Of a DNA stretch of 64,000 bases, positions 30,721-39,571 are shown piece after piece. Positions within the stretch are counted from its first letter, which is position 1. The number at the start of each line of letters is the position of its first letter. Under the pieces are notes generated by a model that worked only from the letters and a program-made list of their open reading frames with translations, did no database searches and was not told the DNA's origin. The stretch is from Rhizobium sullae (lineage in GTDB: Bacteria; Pseudomonadota; Alphaproteobacteria; Rhizobiales; Rhizobiaceae): NCBI RefSeq assembly GCF_900169785.1, contig NZ_FWER01000001.1:245929-309928 (forward strand). Reading direction: 5' to 3'. Made by a program: the position numbers and the translations under genes.

Positions 30721-31668
30721 TCAAGCGCCGAGCAGGTAGGCCCAGAGCGAAACCGAAATGGCGCCGAGGGCCGTCGTAACCGTAATTGTGGAGGCTGCAA
30801 GGCTGTGGCCAACGCCGAAACGATTGGCGATCAGCCAGGCATTGACACCAGTTGGAACAGCGGCGATCAACACCAGTGCAGCGGTCCAGCTGCCGGTCAA
30901 TCCAACCAGATGACTTGCAGCCCAGACGCAGCATGGAAGCAACAGCAATTTGAAGGCAGATGTGACGCTGGCAATGCCGACATTGCCGGAGACACCGTAT
31001 CGTTCAAGCGCCATGCCCAGCGATACCAAGGCGACAGGTCCAGCGACGCCGGCCAGCTGGTCGACAATGGATTCCACCGGAGCCGGCATTGGGAGGCCTG
31101 CAAGGTGCACCGCGGCACCTGCGGCGAGACCGATAACGAGCGGATTGCGGACAAGATTGAGACCGATCTGGCGAAAGAGGTTGAGTATGTTGCGTTCGCC
31201 CTTGCCCGCAATCTTGCGCTCTGCCCGCTCCATCATGATCGTGCCGATGATCATCATGACGGGCAGGTGCACGGCGATCAGGATGGAAAGCGGCACCAGG
31301 CCCTCATTGCCGACGGTGCGTTGAACAAGCGGCAGGCCGACAAAAATAGTATTGGCAAATGCCGAAGAAACGCCGGCGAGCACGCCGATGCGATCATCAC
31401 GGCCAAAAAAACGTGTCGCAGCGATGTGGCCCGCGGTCCAGGTCACCGCAACGCCGGAGAAATACGCGATCCAGAGGCGAAACGGCGAAGCGCCATGAAA
31501 ATCCGCTTCGGCAATCGTGCGGAAAAGGAGCAGCGGAACGGCAATCTTGAAAACGAACTCGCTCAATGCGTCGCCGACATCCGCCTTCATCAGTCCGGTT
31601 TTGACGATCAACCAGCCGATCAGGATCATGATGAAGATGGGAAGGACGTCGAAGATGATGGCTGTCAT
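30721..31668 (-). CDS. AEC-family auxin-efflux-type carrier
   Basis: The 315-residue protein has about ten membrane helices in two five-helix halves, with family segments FIMILIGWLIVKTGLM near the N-terminus and ANTIFVGLPLVQR near residue 107. The AEC (auxin efflux carrier/malonate permease) family exports organic anions. Nothing nearby identifies a substrate. It ends just past the cytochrome terminator, convergent with that gene. Confidence 0.85.
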   Translation of the reverse strand: MTAIIFDVLPIFIMILIGWLIVKTGLMKADVGDALSEFVFKIAVPLLLFRTIAEADFHGASPFRLWIAYFSGVAVTWTAGHIAATRFFGRDDRIGVLAGVSSAFANTIFVGLPLVQRTVGNEGLVPLSILIAVHLPVMMIIGTIMMERAERKIAGKGERNILNLFRQIGLNLVRNPLVIGLAAGAAVHLAGLPMPAPVESIVDQLAGVAGPVALVSLGMALERYGVSGNVGIASVTSAFKLLLLPCCVWAASHLVGLTGSWTAALVLIAAVPTGVNAWLIANRFGVGHSLAASTITVTTALGAISVSLWAYLLGA

Positions 31669-32088
31669 GCGGAGGGATGCCTTGCGCGGGGATACCCTGC
31701 TCTAGCAGCAAAACTTCTTCGTTGACAAATGGATTGGCAAAGAGATGTGCGGATGCTGGCGGCACAAACAAAAAAAGCGGGCACGGCCCGCTTTTTCGCA
31801 TCCGGACTTGCCGGACACCCGGTTCCGGTGCTGCCAGTTCATCCGTGGTCAGCGCCTGCTCCGGTACAGTCGAAGGGCTTCATTCCCTTCTCATCCGGCT
31901 GCAACCCAACGGTTGCTCATGCCGGCCTGCTTCTGAAGATATTTAGAAACCCAAAGTGACAGTGGCATGACGGATCGGCGCCATTTTTGCGAAGAAATAG
32001 GCCGCCGACCTGCGTTTTTTCTTCCAAAGCCCGGAAATTCCGGTAAGACCGGACCCCGGCTATCATCTAATCCGGAACCTTCCCTTTC
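31669..32088. other. 420-base intergenic region with a possible small RNA
   Basis: The region between the AEC gene and the adenosine-kinase-like gene contains no convincing protein gene. A strong bidirectional terminator lies at 31771-31796, but no gene reads into it from either side. On the minus strand the stretch from about 31960 to the terminator is GC-rich, with several short inverted repeats such as TCCGGACTTGCCGGA and CCGGTTCCGG. A small RNA of 130-190 nucleotides would explain this. No family signature (6S, tmRNA, RNase P, riboswitch) was recognised. Confidence 0.4.
31771..31796. terminator. bidirectional intrinsic terminator
   Basis: AGCGGGC (31776-31782) and GCCCGCT (31786-31792) form a 7-bp stem with a three-base loop, with an A-tract before and a T-tract after. 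Neither flanking gene runs toward it, since both are transcribed outward from it. Confidence 0.8.
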
Positions 32089-33081
32089 ATGACCAAATTC
32101 GATGTTCTGACTGTCGGCAACGCCATCGTCGATATCATCGCGCGCTGCGACGACCAGTTCCTCATTGACAACAACATCACCAAGGCGGCGATGAACCTTA
32201 TCGATGCCGAACGCGCCGAACTTCTCTATTCGCGTATGGGACCGGCACTCGAAGCTTCGGGCGGCAGCGCCGGCAATACGGCCGCGGGCGTTGCAAGCCT
32301 CGGCGGCAGGGCCGCCTATTTCGGCAACGTCGCGGAAGATCAGCTCGGCGAGATTTTCGCCCACGACATCCGGGCGCAGGGCGTGCACTACCAGACGAAA
32401 CCAAAGGGCACGTTCCCGCCGACCGCCCGCTCAATGATCTTCGTCACCGACGATGGCGAGCGCTCGATGAATACCTATCTCGGCGCCTGCGTCGAGCTCG
32501 GCCCGGAAGACGTCGAACCCGATGTCGTGGCGCAAGCCAAGGTGACCTACTTCGAAGGCTACCTCTGGGATCCGCCGCGCGCCAAGGAGGCGATTCGCGA
32601 ATGCGCCCGTATCGCGCATGAGAACGGCCGCGAAGTCTCCATGACGCTTTCGGACAGCTTCTGCGTCGATCGCTACCGTGCCGAGTTCCTCGAACTTATG
32701 CGATCCGGCACCGTCGACATCGTGTTCGCCAACCGGCAGGAAGTGCTCGCACTCTATGAAACGGACGATTTCGAGGAAGCGCTCAACAAGATCACCAAGG
32801 ATTGCAAGATCGCGGCCGTGACGATGAGCGAAAACGGCGCCGTTATGCTGAAGGGTAACGAGCGCTGGTATGTCGATGCAATCCGCATCAAGGAAGTGGT
32901 CGATACGACCGGCGCCGGCGATCTCTTCGCGTCAGGTTTCCTTTATGGCTATACACAGGGGCGGACGCTGGAAGATTGCGGCAAGCTTGGCTGCCTTGCA
33001 GCTGGGATCGTCATCCAGCAGATCGGACCGCGGCCGATGAAATCGCTTTCCGAAGCCGCCCGCGACGCGCAGCTTATTTGA
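32089..33081 (+). CDS. PfkB-family kinase, probably adenosine kinase
   Basis: The 330-residue ribokinase-fold protein has the first PfkB signature GGSAGNTAAGVASLGG near residue 57 and the second, DTTGAGDLFASGFLYG near residue 272, whose Asp is the catalytic base. The sequence layout (NAIVDIIARCDDQFL at the start) matches the alphaproteobacterial group annotated as adenosine kinases. Other nucleoside or sugar substrates are possible. Its last eight bases overlap the 3' end of the convergent SH3 protein gene. Confidence 0.87.
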   Translation: MTKFDVLTVGNAIVDIIARCDDQFLIDNNITKAAMNLIDAERAELLYSRMGPALEASGGSAGNTAAGVASLGGRAAYFGNVAEDQLGEIFAHDIRAQGVHYQTKPKGTFPPTARSMIFVTDDGERSMNTYLGACVELGPEDVEPDVVAQAKVTYFEGYLWDPPRAKEAIRECARIAHENGREVSMTLSDSFCVDRYRAEFLELMRSGTVDIVFANRQEVLALYETDDFEEALNKITKDCKIAAVTMSENGAVMLKGNERWYVDAIRIKEVVDTTGAGDLFASGFLYGYTQGRTLEDCGKLGCLAAGIVIQQIGPRPMKSLSEAARDAQLI

Positions 33082-33613
33082 AGGCTTCGCCCGGGTAAGC
33101 GCCCCAGATTTCCGACTGCGCCACCCAACCTTCGGCGCCGTCGGCTTCGGCATGACACCAATCGCCATTGCATTCGGCGATATGGATCATCACACCCGGC
33201 TCCAGCTTGGCGACGACCGTCGCCGACGACTGCGGCTCACGGCGCATGTTGACATAGACGAACTTGCCCTTGCCCTTCATCCACGGTGCAGCAACCGCCG
33301 CGCGCTGACCCGACAGCAGCGATTGGTTGACCCAGCCTTCCGTGCCATCCGCATCGCGGATACGGCGCCAGTTGTCGTATTCCTGGATAATCTCGACCGG
33401 CAGGCCTGCCTTCAGATACATCCACGACGCGGCGTAATCCGTGCCGGGGCCGATGCGCAGATTGACACGCTTCGATTTCAACGTGACGAACCGCGGAAGC
33501 GGTAAGCCGCTCGGGCCCTTTGCCACTTGCGCATACGCAGGTTCGACGGCTTCCGCCGCAAACATCAGACCAACCGCAAAGACGAGGCAGACCTTCAGAT
33601 ATTTTCCACGCAT
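33074..33613 (-). CDS. exported SH3-domain protein
   Basis: The 179-residue protein has a signal peptide (residues about 1-28, ending PAYAQVAKG) and two bacterial SH3 (SH3_4) repeats, RVNLRIGPGTDYAASWMYLK near residue 47 and VYVNMRREPQSSATVVAKL near residue 120. Such domains bind cell-wall peptides. The ATG at 33613, with GGAAG six bases upstream, places the signal peptide properly, unlike a longer frame. The 3' end overlaps the adenosine-kinase-like gene by eight bases, tail to tail. Confidence 0.83.
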   Translation of the reverse strand: MRGKYLKVCLVFAVGLMFAAEAVEPAYAQVAKGPSGLPLPRFVTLKSKRVNLRIGPGTDYAASWMYLKAGLPVEIIQEYDNWRRIRDADGTEGWVNQSLLSGQRAAVAAPWMKGKGKFVYVNMRREPQSSATVVAKLEPGVMIHIAECNGDWCHAEADGAEGWVAQSEIWGAYPGEAFK

Positions 33614-33799
33614 ATAGGCTTCCGTTCGCTCAAGTTCGCCAGCAGATCCAGCCTGCTTTGCCGCCGGTTTGACATTCACCTAACGCTACCCGCGAGTTTT
33701 GTTTGTCTTCGCGTGCGGGTCTGGTAGAAATTGCCCGAGACGGGAAAATTATCCCCCGTCTTGGTTAAGGACCTCTGAACAAGGCATGGCCGAGCCGCG

Positions 33800-34801
33800 A
33801 TGACATCGAAGAAAAAACCGAAGGTTTACATCACCCGGAAACTGCCGGATGCGGTGGAAACCCGCATGCGGGAGCTTTTCGACGCCGAGCTCAATATCGA
33901 CGATTCGCCGCGCTCCGTTGCCGAGCTTATCGAGGCTGTAAAAACAGCCGATGTTCTTGTGCCGACGGTAACGGACCGCATCGATGCGGCTCTTATCGAG
34001 CAGGCTGGGCCGCAGATGAAGCTCATCGCGAGCTTTTCGAATGGCACCGACCACATCGACGTCGAGGCGGCAGCCCGCAAGGGCATTACTGTCACCAACA
34101 CGCCGAATGTTCTGACCGAGGACACAGCCGACATGACCATGGCGCTCATCCTCGCGGTACCGCGGCGTCTCGGTGAAGGTGCACGGGTGCTTACCGACAA
34201 ACCCGGGGAATGGGCGGGATGGTCACCGACCTGGATGCTCGGCCGGCGCATTCACGGCAAGCGCATCGGCATTGTCGGTATGGGCCGGATAGGCACGGCT
34301 GTCGCGCGCCGCGCCAAGGCATTCGGCCTGTCGATCCACTATCACAACCGCAAGCGGGTCAGCCCGGCGACCGAGGACGAACTGGAGGCGACTTATTGGG
34401 AAAGCCTCGACCAGATGCTGGCGCGGGTCGATATCGTCTCCATCAATTGCCCTTCGACGCCGGCGACCTTCCATCTGATTTCCGCGCGGCGCCTCGCGTT
34501 GCTGCAGCCAACCGCCTATATCGTCAACACGGCGCGCGGCGACGTCGTGGATGAAGCCGCCTTGATCAAATGCTTGAGGGAAGGAAAGATCGCCGGCGCC
34601 GGCCTCGACGTTTTCGAAAACGAACCTGCCGTTAACCTGAAGCTCGTCAGGCTTGCGAACGAGGGCAAGGTGGTGCTGCTCCCGCATATGAGTTCGGCGA
34701 CGATCGAAGGCCGCATCGACATGGGCGACAAGGTGATCATCAACATCCGCGCCTTCATCGATGGCCACCGCCCGCCGAACCGCGTGTTGCCCGGCCGTTA
34801 A
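33800..34801 (+). CDS. NAD(P)-dependent D-2-hydroxyacid dehydrogenase
   Basis: The 333-residue protein belongs to the D-isomer-specific 2-hydroxyacid dehydrogenases. The nucleotide-binding fold starts at GIVGMGRIGTAVARRAKAFG near residue 155. The catalytic residues are in NTARGDVVDEAAL (Arg), VFENEP (Glu) and LLPHMSSAT (His). It most resembles glyoxylate/hydroxypyruvate reductases of the GyaR type. Its 3' end overlaps the convergent GNAT gene by four bases. Confidence 0.88.
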   Translation: MTSKKKPKVYITRKLPDAVETRMRELFDAELNIDDSPRSVAELIEAVKTADVLVPTVTDRIDAALIEQAGPQMKLIASFSNGTDHIDVEAAARKGITVTNTPNVLTEDTADMTMALILAVPRRLGEGARVLTDKPGEWAGWSPTWMLGRRIHGKRIGIVGMGRIGTAVARRAKAFGLSIHYHNRKRVSPATEDELEATYWESLDQMLARVDIVSINCPSTPATFHLISARRLALLQPTAYIVNTARGDVVDEAALIKCLREGKIAGAGLDVFENEPAVNLKLVRLANEGKVVLLPHMSSATIEGRIDMGDKVIINIRAFIDGHRPPNRVLPGR

Positions 34802-35271
34802 GTGGCGAGAACCTTGCGCATTTCGATATAGGTAACGCGATCGAAGCCCGGATGGGATTTTTCGGCCGTCTTCTCAAAACCCCAGGCGGCAAAGACGGTA
34901 TGGTTGTCGGTCAATTCGATACGTGTATCGAGCCGCAGCGTGGGCAAACTGCGCGCTTTCGCAATAGCTTCTGCGAGCTGCAGCAGCTTCCTGCCGACGC
35001 TCTTACCTTGCGCCTTCGGCGCGACCGCGAGTTTGCCGAGGTAAAGACACTCCGGTTCAGGCCTCAGAAACATGCAGCCAAGCAAATCCTCATCTTCAAG
35101 CGCAACGTAGCCGATTTCGTTTGTCGCCTTTTCGGCAAGCGATTGCAGTGTCAGGCTCAGGGCCGAAGACGGCGGGTTGATACGGCCATTCATATAGGCG
35201 AAGGACGAGAGGATCAGTTGCAGCAATTCGTTCCAGCGACTGAAACTCTCATCGATCCGGACGATCCTCAT
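34798..35271 (-). CDS. GNAT N-acetyltransferase
   Basis: The 157-residue protein shows the GNAT acetyl-CoA site in LAVAPKAQGKSVGRKLLQLAE near residues 83-103 (shown in part) and a C-terminal VFAAWGFEKTAEKSHPGF motif. Its ATG overlaps the stop of the ThiF-family gene as ATGA, making it the third coupled gene after recF. The substrate is unknown. Confidence 0.84.
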   Translation of the reverse strand: MRIVRIDESFSRWNELLQLILSSFAYMNGRINPPSSALSLTLQSLAEKATNEIGYVALEDEDLLGCMFLRPEPECLYLGKLAVAPKAQGKSVGRKLLQLAEAIAKARSLPTLRLDTRIELTDNHTVFAAWGFEKTAEKSHPGFDRVTYIEMRKVLAT

Positions 35272-36092
35272 GAAGCGCCCGGCTCTTGCGTGCGGCGGCG
35301 CTTGTAACGGACGGTTTCGAAGCGGGCGGCAAGCGCATCATAGAGCAGCAATCGGCCAACCAGCGGCTCGCCAGCGCGGGTGACGAGCTTGATCGCCTCC
35401 ATTGCCATCAGCGTTCCGATGACGCCGGTGAGAGCGCCGATGATGCCGGTTTCGGCGCAGGCGGGAATGAGACCCTCCGGTGGGATTTCGGGAAAGAGGT
35501 CGCGATAGGTCGGGTTGAGCGCGCCATCTTCAGCCCGCTCGTAAGGTTTCAACACAGTCAAAGAACCGTCGAAACGGCCGACAGCGCCGCTGACGAGCGG
35601 AATTTCCGCCTGCTCGGCTGCGTCGGCTGCAGCGTAGCGCGTTTCGAAATTGTCAGATGCATCGATGAGGAGATCGAAGCCTGAGAGATGGCGGCGGGCG
35701 GACTCCGGCGAAAAGCGCTCTTCGAAGCGGATGATGTTCACATGCGGGTTCAGCCGCGCAATTGCAAAGGCGGCACTCTGCGTCTTCAATTCGCCGATGG
35801 TGCCCGAATCATGGATGACCTGGCGCTGGAGGTTGGAAAGCGAAACGCGATCATCATCGGCAATGCCGAGCGTGCCGACCCCGGCGGCTGCCAGATATTG
35901 CAAAACTGGTGCGCCAAGACCGCCTGCACCGATCACCAGCACACGGGCGGCCTTCAGTCTTTGCTGGCCCGTCCCGCCGATTTCCGGCAGCAGGATATGG
36001 CGTTGGTATCGGGTGATTTCTTCCGGGCTCAGAGGTTCCATGGGCGCGATGCTATCATGGCCCGAAGGCGCGAGGAAAGCAGCATCGGTCAT
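35268..36092 (-). CDS. ThiF/MoeB/HesA-family adenylyltransferase
   Basis: E1-like enzymes of this family adenylate the C-terminus of a ubiquitin-like sulfur carrier (MoaD or ThiS). The 274-residue protein has the ATP site GAGGLGAPVLQYLAAAGVG near residue 53, DRVSLSNLQRQVIH, the conserved DASDNFETRY, and PACAETGIIGALTG near residue 200. The two CxxC zinc motifs of MoeB are missing: PTYRDLFPE replaces the usual CYRCLFP, and the tail lacks CPxC. It overlaps recF by four bases upstream and the GNAT gene downstream. MoeB or ThiF assignment is uncertain. Confidence 0.83.
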   Translation of the reverse strand: MTDAAFLAPSGHDSIAPMEPLSPEEITRYQRHILLPEIGGTGQQRLKAARVLVIGAGGLGAPVLQYLAAAGVGTLGIADDDRVSLSNLQRQVIHDSGTIGELKTQSAAFAIARLNPHVNIIRFEERFSPESARRHLSGFDLLIDASDNFETRYAAADAAEQAEIPLVSGAVGRFDGSLTVLKPYERAEDGALNPTYRDLFPEIPPEGLIPACAETGIIGALTGVIGTLMAMEAIKLVTRAGEPLVGRLLLYDALAARFETVRYKRRRTQEPGAS

Positions 36093-37213
36093 TCGAAAAC
36101 CCGGCTATCGGCAACGGTGAAAAATTGTGCGCGGTCGCCAAGGACAGAAAACATCGAGCGATCGGTGCCGGTCATGAAGGCTTGGCCGCCAAGCGCATCG
36201 ATGAGATCGAAGAGCGCGGCGCGACGCCCCTCGTCGAGATGGGCAGCGATTTCGTCGAGAAGCAGGACCGGCGCATGCCCGGTGAGATTGGCGACAAGCT
36301 TGGCATGCGCGAGGATCAGGCCGACCAGCAGCGCCTTCTGTTCGCCGGTCGAGCAGCGCTCCGCTTCCATCTGTTTCTCGCGATGTCGGACGAGCAGGTC
36401 GGCCCGGTGCGGACCGTCAAGTGTGCGGCCAGCGCCGGCGTCGCGATAACGGCCTTCGGCAAGCATTGCAGCATATTCGTCTTCGAGATCGACGGAAGGC
36501 CGCCCGAGCTGGCCATCCATGAAGCCGGAAAGCTCAAGCGCGGCGGAGGGAAAAGGCGAGGTTTCGCGCGTTTCCTCGATAAGGCGGGCAATCAGGCCGA
36601 GCATTTCCTGACGTGCAAGCGCCATGGCGATACCGAGGCTCGCCATCTGCTCTTCGATGCCAGAGAGCCAGGAGGGGTCGAACCGACCTTCGTCCAGGAG
36701 CTTGTTGCGGCTGCGCATGGCGCGCTCGAAATCGCTGGCACGGCGCCCATGGGCCGGGTCGAGCGACAGCACGAGCCGGTCGAGAAAGCGGCGCCGGTCT
36801 GAAGATCCGCCGGTAAAAAGGCCATCCATGGCAGGCGTCAACCAGAGCACACGCAGGTGATCCGTCAGCTCGTCGACCGTCTTGGCTGGCGTGCCGTTGA
36901 TGCGTAGCTTGCGGCCGGTATTCTCGTCACTGATGTCTGCCCCGGTGCCGATTTCGACCTGGCCTTCCATGCCGTTAAGCTCGGCGAAGACCGAAAACCC
37001 TGACGAGGCCCCGACGCGGGTGACATCGGAATAAGTGGCGCGACGAAGACCGCGCCCCGGCGAGAGGAAGGAAACCGCCTCCATGAGATTGGTCTTGCCG
37101 GCACCATTGTTCCCCGTCAGCACGACATGCCGCTCGTCGAGCACGAGCGAAGCTGCAGTATAATTGCGAAAATCGGTCAGCTTCAGGCGGGAAAGAGAGA
37201 CCTTGTGGGGCAT
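36089..37213 (-). CDS. recF: DNA replication and repair protein RecF
   Basis: RecF, an SMC-like ATPase, directs RecOR to gapped DNA. In the 374-residue protein Walker A is GNNGAGKTNLMEAVSFLSPG near residue 35, the family motif DGPHRADL lies near residue 275, the ABC-type signature is STGEQKALLVGLILAHAK, and Walker B is VLLLDEIAAHLD near residue 320. It is the first gene of a three-gene run coupled by ATGA overlaps and is not beside dnaA-dnaN here, as is usual in rhizobia. Confidence 0.94.
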   Translation of the reverse strand: MPHKVSLSRLKLTDFRNYTAASLVLDERHVVLTGNNGAGKTNLMEAVSFLSPGRGLRRATYSDVTRVGASSGFSVFAELNGMEGQVEIGTGADISDENTGRKLRINGTPAKTVDELTDHLRVLWLTPAMDGLFTGGSSDRRRFLDRLVLSLDPAHGRRASDFERAMRSRNKLLDEGRFDPSWLSGIEEQMASLGIAMALARQEMLGLIARLIEETRETSPFPSAALELSGFMDGQLGRPSVDLEDEYAAMLAEGRYRDAGAGRTLDGPHRADLLVRHREKQMEAERCSTGEQKALLVGLILAHAKLVANLTGHAPVLLLDEIAAHLDEGRRAALFDLIDALGGQAFMTGTDRSMFSVLGDRAQFFTVADSRVFE

Positions 37214-37468
37214 CGAATATCCGGATTAAGGGCGTCGGGGCAGAGCTATGCCGAAGTGGGGTGAATGGCAAGGGTTGGAGGTGAGGGCCGCGTGCTTGAC
37301 CGTTGCGAAGATCATCCGCCGAAGGCCACCGCCTGGACAACCGGCCGATCATCTTGTGTCTCGGCACAGAACCTTAAAGGGCGCAATTTGAGAGCTGTTC
37401 AGTTGATGCTCAGGCTCGAACTCGGAAACTGAGCCCGAATGAGAACGTTGTTCGTTAGGCGTATCAAA
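37214..37468. other. intergenic region upstream of recF
   Basis: This stretch lies between the start of recF and the start of the broken small gene. A weak hairpin (GGCTC and GAGCC around 37412-37434) was seen, along with a CTTGAC at about 37292 that has no convincing partner element. Nothing else is recognisable. Confidence 0.4.
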
Positions 37469-37766
37469 ATGACTCGCACCATGAGAACTCTGGTCATGCT
37501 GACGGCCGCCAGCATCGCCCTCGCCACGTGGGCCGGCAGAGCGCAGCCGGTCCTTGGAAGGATGAAAGCGGACACGAACGTTGGATTAGCTACTATGAAT
37601 ATCGCGAAGATTACCGGCCGCAGCGTTATTATCGTCACCGCAGCGCTTACAAGGAAGACTTCCGGCGCGGACGATGCAGATAGAGCGGAAGTGGGAAGAC
37701 AAGGAAGAGATCAAACGCAAGCGCGACCTGCGTCCAGTCTACAGAAGTGTTAAATCGATTCGGTAG
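37469..37766 (+). pseudogene. frameshifted small secreted-protein gene
   Basis: An ATG at 37469 opens a clear signal peptide (TLVMLTAASIALATWA), but the frame then yields unlikely sequence. Moving one frame at about 37535 gives a charged, aromatic segment (WISYYEYREDYRPQRYYRHR) that runs to a TAG at 37681. A second shift at about 37680 gives IERKWEDKEEIKRKRDLRP and ends at 37766. The three pieces together resemble small exported Tyr/Arg-rich rhizobial proteins with a CKxxRKWxDxxE-type motif. Two frameshifts suggest decay, or assembly errors. Confidence 0.5.
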
Positions 37767-37770
37767 AAAT

Positions 37771-37787
37771 TGGTGGAGCTAAGCGGG
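37771..37787 (-). repeat. tRNA-Ala 3'-end copy (att-like repeat)
   Basis: TGGTGGAGCTAAGCGGG here is identical to the terminal 17 bases of the tRNA-Ala(GGC) gene at 39348-39364, in the same orientation 1577 bases away. Similarity continues more weakly (10 of the next 17 bases). This is the structure left by tRNA-targeted integration. Confidence 0.75.
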
Positions 37788-37914
37788 CTACAACCGTCCC
37801 CCTCTTTTTGGTGTTTTGTTTCAACTTGTTGTTAAAATTCACGTATCCTGATGCGGTTGGGGGCGTTTCACGCTCGTAAGTCCGAGGCAGAGCTCCTAGT
37901 AAGGTTCCCATGAT

Positions 37915-38898
37915 CTACGGCGAGTGGGGCTTCTGATGAATGAGTCGTCCGGTCAGCCACCAGATCGCCAGCGCTACTGCGGTCGCCACATAGCTATCTA
38001 CGGCGTAGTGCCAGCCGGTGTAGACCGAACCATAGAAGATCATGGCTGCGAAAGCCCAGCCGACAACGCCAAGCCACCTGTTCAAAGAGGACAGGAACAG
38101 CGCGTTGAGCACTACGAGGCCGACATGCACGCTGGGCATGGCCGAGATACCGCTACCGAGCCCTGTTTGGCCCGCCTCGTAGAGGTCGAGCAGGTAGTTA
38201 GCGTATTCGCTATGGTCGAGGCCGTCCATCGCGACCTTCAGGCCGTGGAACCGGTGCCCTTCGACAAAATGGTCGTAGTAGATCGGGCCCACCGACGACA
38301 GCGCTACGGCGAGGACGGTGCCTATGGTGATGATCGTCAAGGCATGGGCCCATAGATAGCGAATGCGGCCCACCCTGTTAGACCAGAGAGAGACGAAAAG
38401 CACGGTCCCGAACCACTGTACGAACCACAAGACCTCGTAGCACTTTAAGACGATGAGAGACCACATCTGGTTGTCGAAGCGGTGAACCAATTCCCAGCTC
38501 GGAGCCCCATGAAGCCATTCGTCCAGATCGGCCAGCCAGATGTCGGCGTAGTAGGGCACAATGAATGGGATGGTACTCTTGAAGGTTGAGAAGGCGGTCA
38601 GTCCCGTGAAGAAGAACGCCATGACCGTCGCGAGAGTGCGCCAGCGTTCCTTGAGGACACTAACTGCATAGCGTGTGGGGGCGTCCCGACCAAACAGCAG
38701 AGCCATTGTCCCCAGCCCACCAATAAGTAGGATGGGTGTGCTGGCGATGAATTTACTGGCATAGACCTCCGCAAGGCTCGCGAAGGATGATGGCCGAAGA
38801 AGCAGGGCCGCTATGGCATAGAGAGCTATAAAGAAAGCCAGCCGGGTGGACCATTTATCCGATTGGCTGTCCTGGCTGAGCGCAATTTGTAAGTTCAT
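37915..38898 (-). CDS. PAP2-superfamily membrane phosphatase
   Basis: The 327-residue protein has six or more membrane helices and a C-terminal PAP2_3-type phosphatase domain: SAMPSVHVGLVVLNALFL near residue 247 (a PSxH motif with Val in place of the usual Gly) and YTGWHYAVDSYVATAVAL near residue 290 (the HxxxD motif). It resembles inositolphosphotransferase/phosphatidic acid phosphatase relatives acting on lipid phosphates. The ATG at 38898 is chosen over an upstream in-frame start. It is the only gene between the two tRNA-Ala repeats, suggesting it came as cargo. Confidence 0.82.
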   Translation of the reverse strand: MNLQIALSQDSQSDKWSTRLAFFIALYAIAALLLRPSSFASLAEVYASKFIASTPILLIGGLGTMALLFGRDAPTRYAVSVLKERWRTLATVMAFFFTGLTAFSTFKSTIPFIVPYYADIWLADLDEWLHGAPSWELVHRFDNQMWSLIVLKCYEVLWFVQWFGTVLFVSLWSNRVGRIRYLWAHALTIITIGTVLAVALSSVGPIYYDHFVEGHRFHGLKVAMDGLDHSEYANYLLDLYEAGQTGLGSGISAMPSVHVGLVVLNALFLSSLNRWLGVVGWAFAAMIFYGSVYTGWHYAVDSYVATAVALAIWWLTGRLIHQKPHSP

Positions 38899-39347
38899 CG
38901 TGCAATCCGACAGCTTATGGGGTTTCCGCAACCGGTGGCAATGCACGGTTGTAATCCTGCCAACCTTAAAATGCGGTTTACATTGTTGCTGGATGCTGAT
39001 CTGGGCAAGGTGAAGCCAGTTCACTTAGGCATGAAGCTGGGACGCGACTTGGTCTTGGTTGCCGAGCGGCTTCTACAAGCTGGTTCACCTCGGTCATCTA
39101 CCAAGCGTCAGATTCCACCACCAGAGGTGTCGCGCCGCAGCCTGTATCCCGACGCCGACCTCGCCGAGCGGCGGGCGCTACCAGACCGACTGGAGAGGCT
39201 GAAAGACGGCTCGAGTGCTGAGCGAGGGGTCCACGGGCCAGTGGGAGGCAGTGGGGTACGAACCCCCGGTACTTTCTTGGGTACGCACTTTTCCCGTGGC
39301 GCTCGTAACGGATTGAATTTCTTTGGTAATTAGAGATCGAGAGAGAG
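38899..39347. other. non-coding flank between the PAP2 gene and tRNA-Ala
   Basis: About 450 bases lack a credible gene. A plus-strand stretch at 39109-39230 encodes residues such as LYPDADLAERRALPDRLERL, which look like a protein remnant without start or context. At 39239-39275 the minus strand reads GGGGGTTCGTACCCC and then TGCCTCCCA, resembling a tRNA T-arm and acceptor end but without a CCA terminus. Both suggest a decayed integration site. Confidence 0.4.
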
Positions 39348-39423
<76 letters not shown>

Positions 39424-39521
39424 ATCAGGGTGGTCCGGCATATTTCCGGTCCTGGGATACTTCGGAGGCGTTTGCCGTTCGAAGTGGCGGCTTCATACTT
39501 GCGGTTTTCGCAGATGGCAAG

Positions 39522-39560
39522 CCTAAAAAGCAGGCCCGGAGTTTTTTTGTCGTCCGGGCC
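39522..39560 (-). terminator. terminator of the FYDLN protein gene
   Basis: On the minus strand GGCCCGGA (39560-39553) pairs with TCCGGGCC (39540-39533) and is followed by TGCTTTTTAGG. It lies 12 bases after the stop codon of the upstream gene. Confidence 0.75.
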
Positions 39561-39571
39561 GCGCATTACGA

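Noticed and set aside
31800..32088. Riboswitch or 6S RNA in the adenosine-kinase-like leader
   Set aside because: I found none of the conserved cores (TPP, SAM, cobalamin, 6S), so only an unclassified small RNA is suggested.
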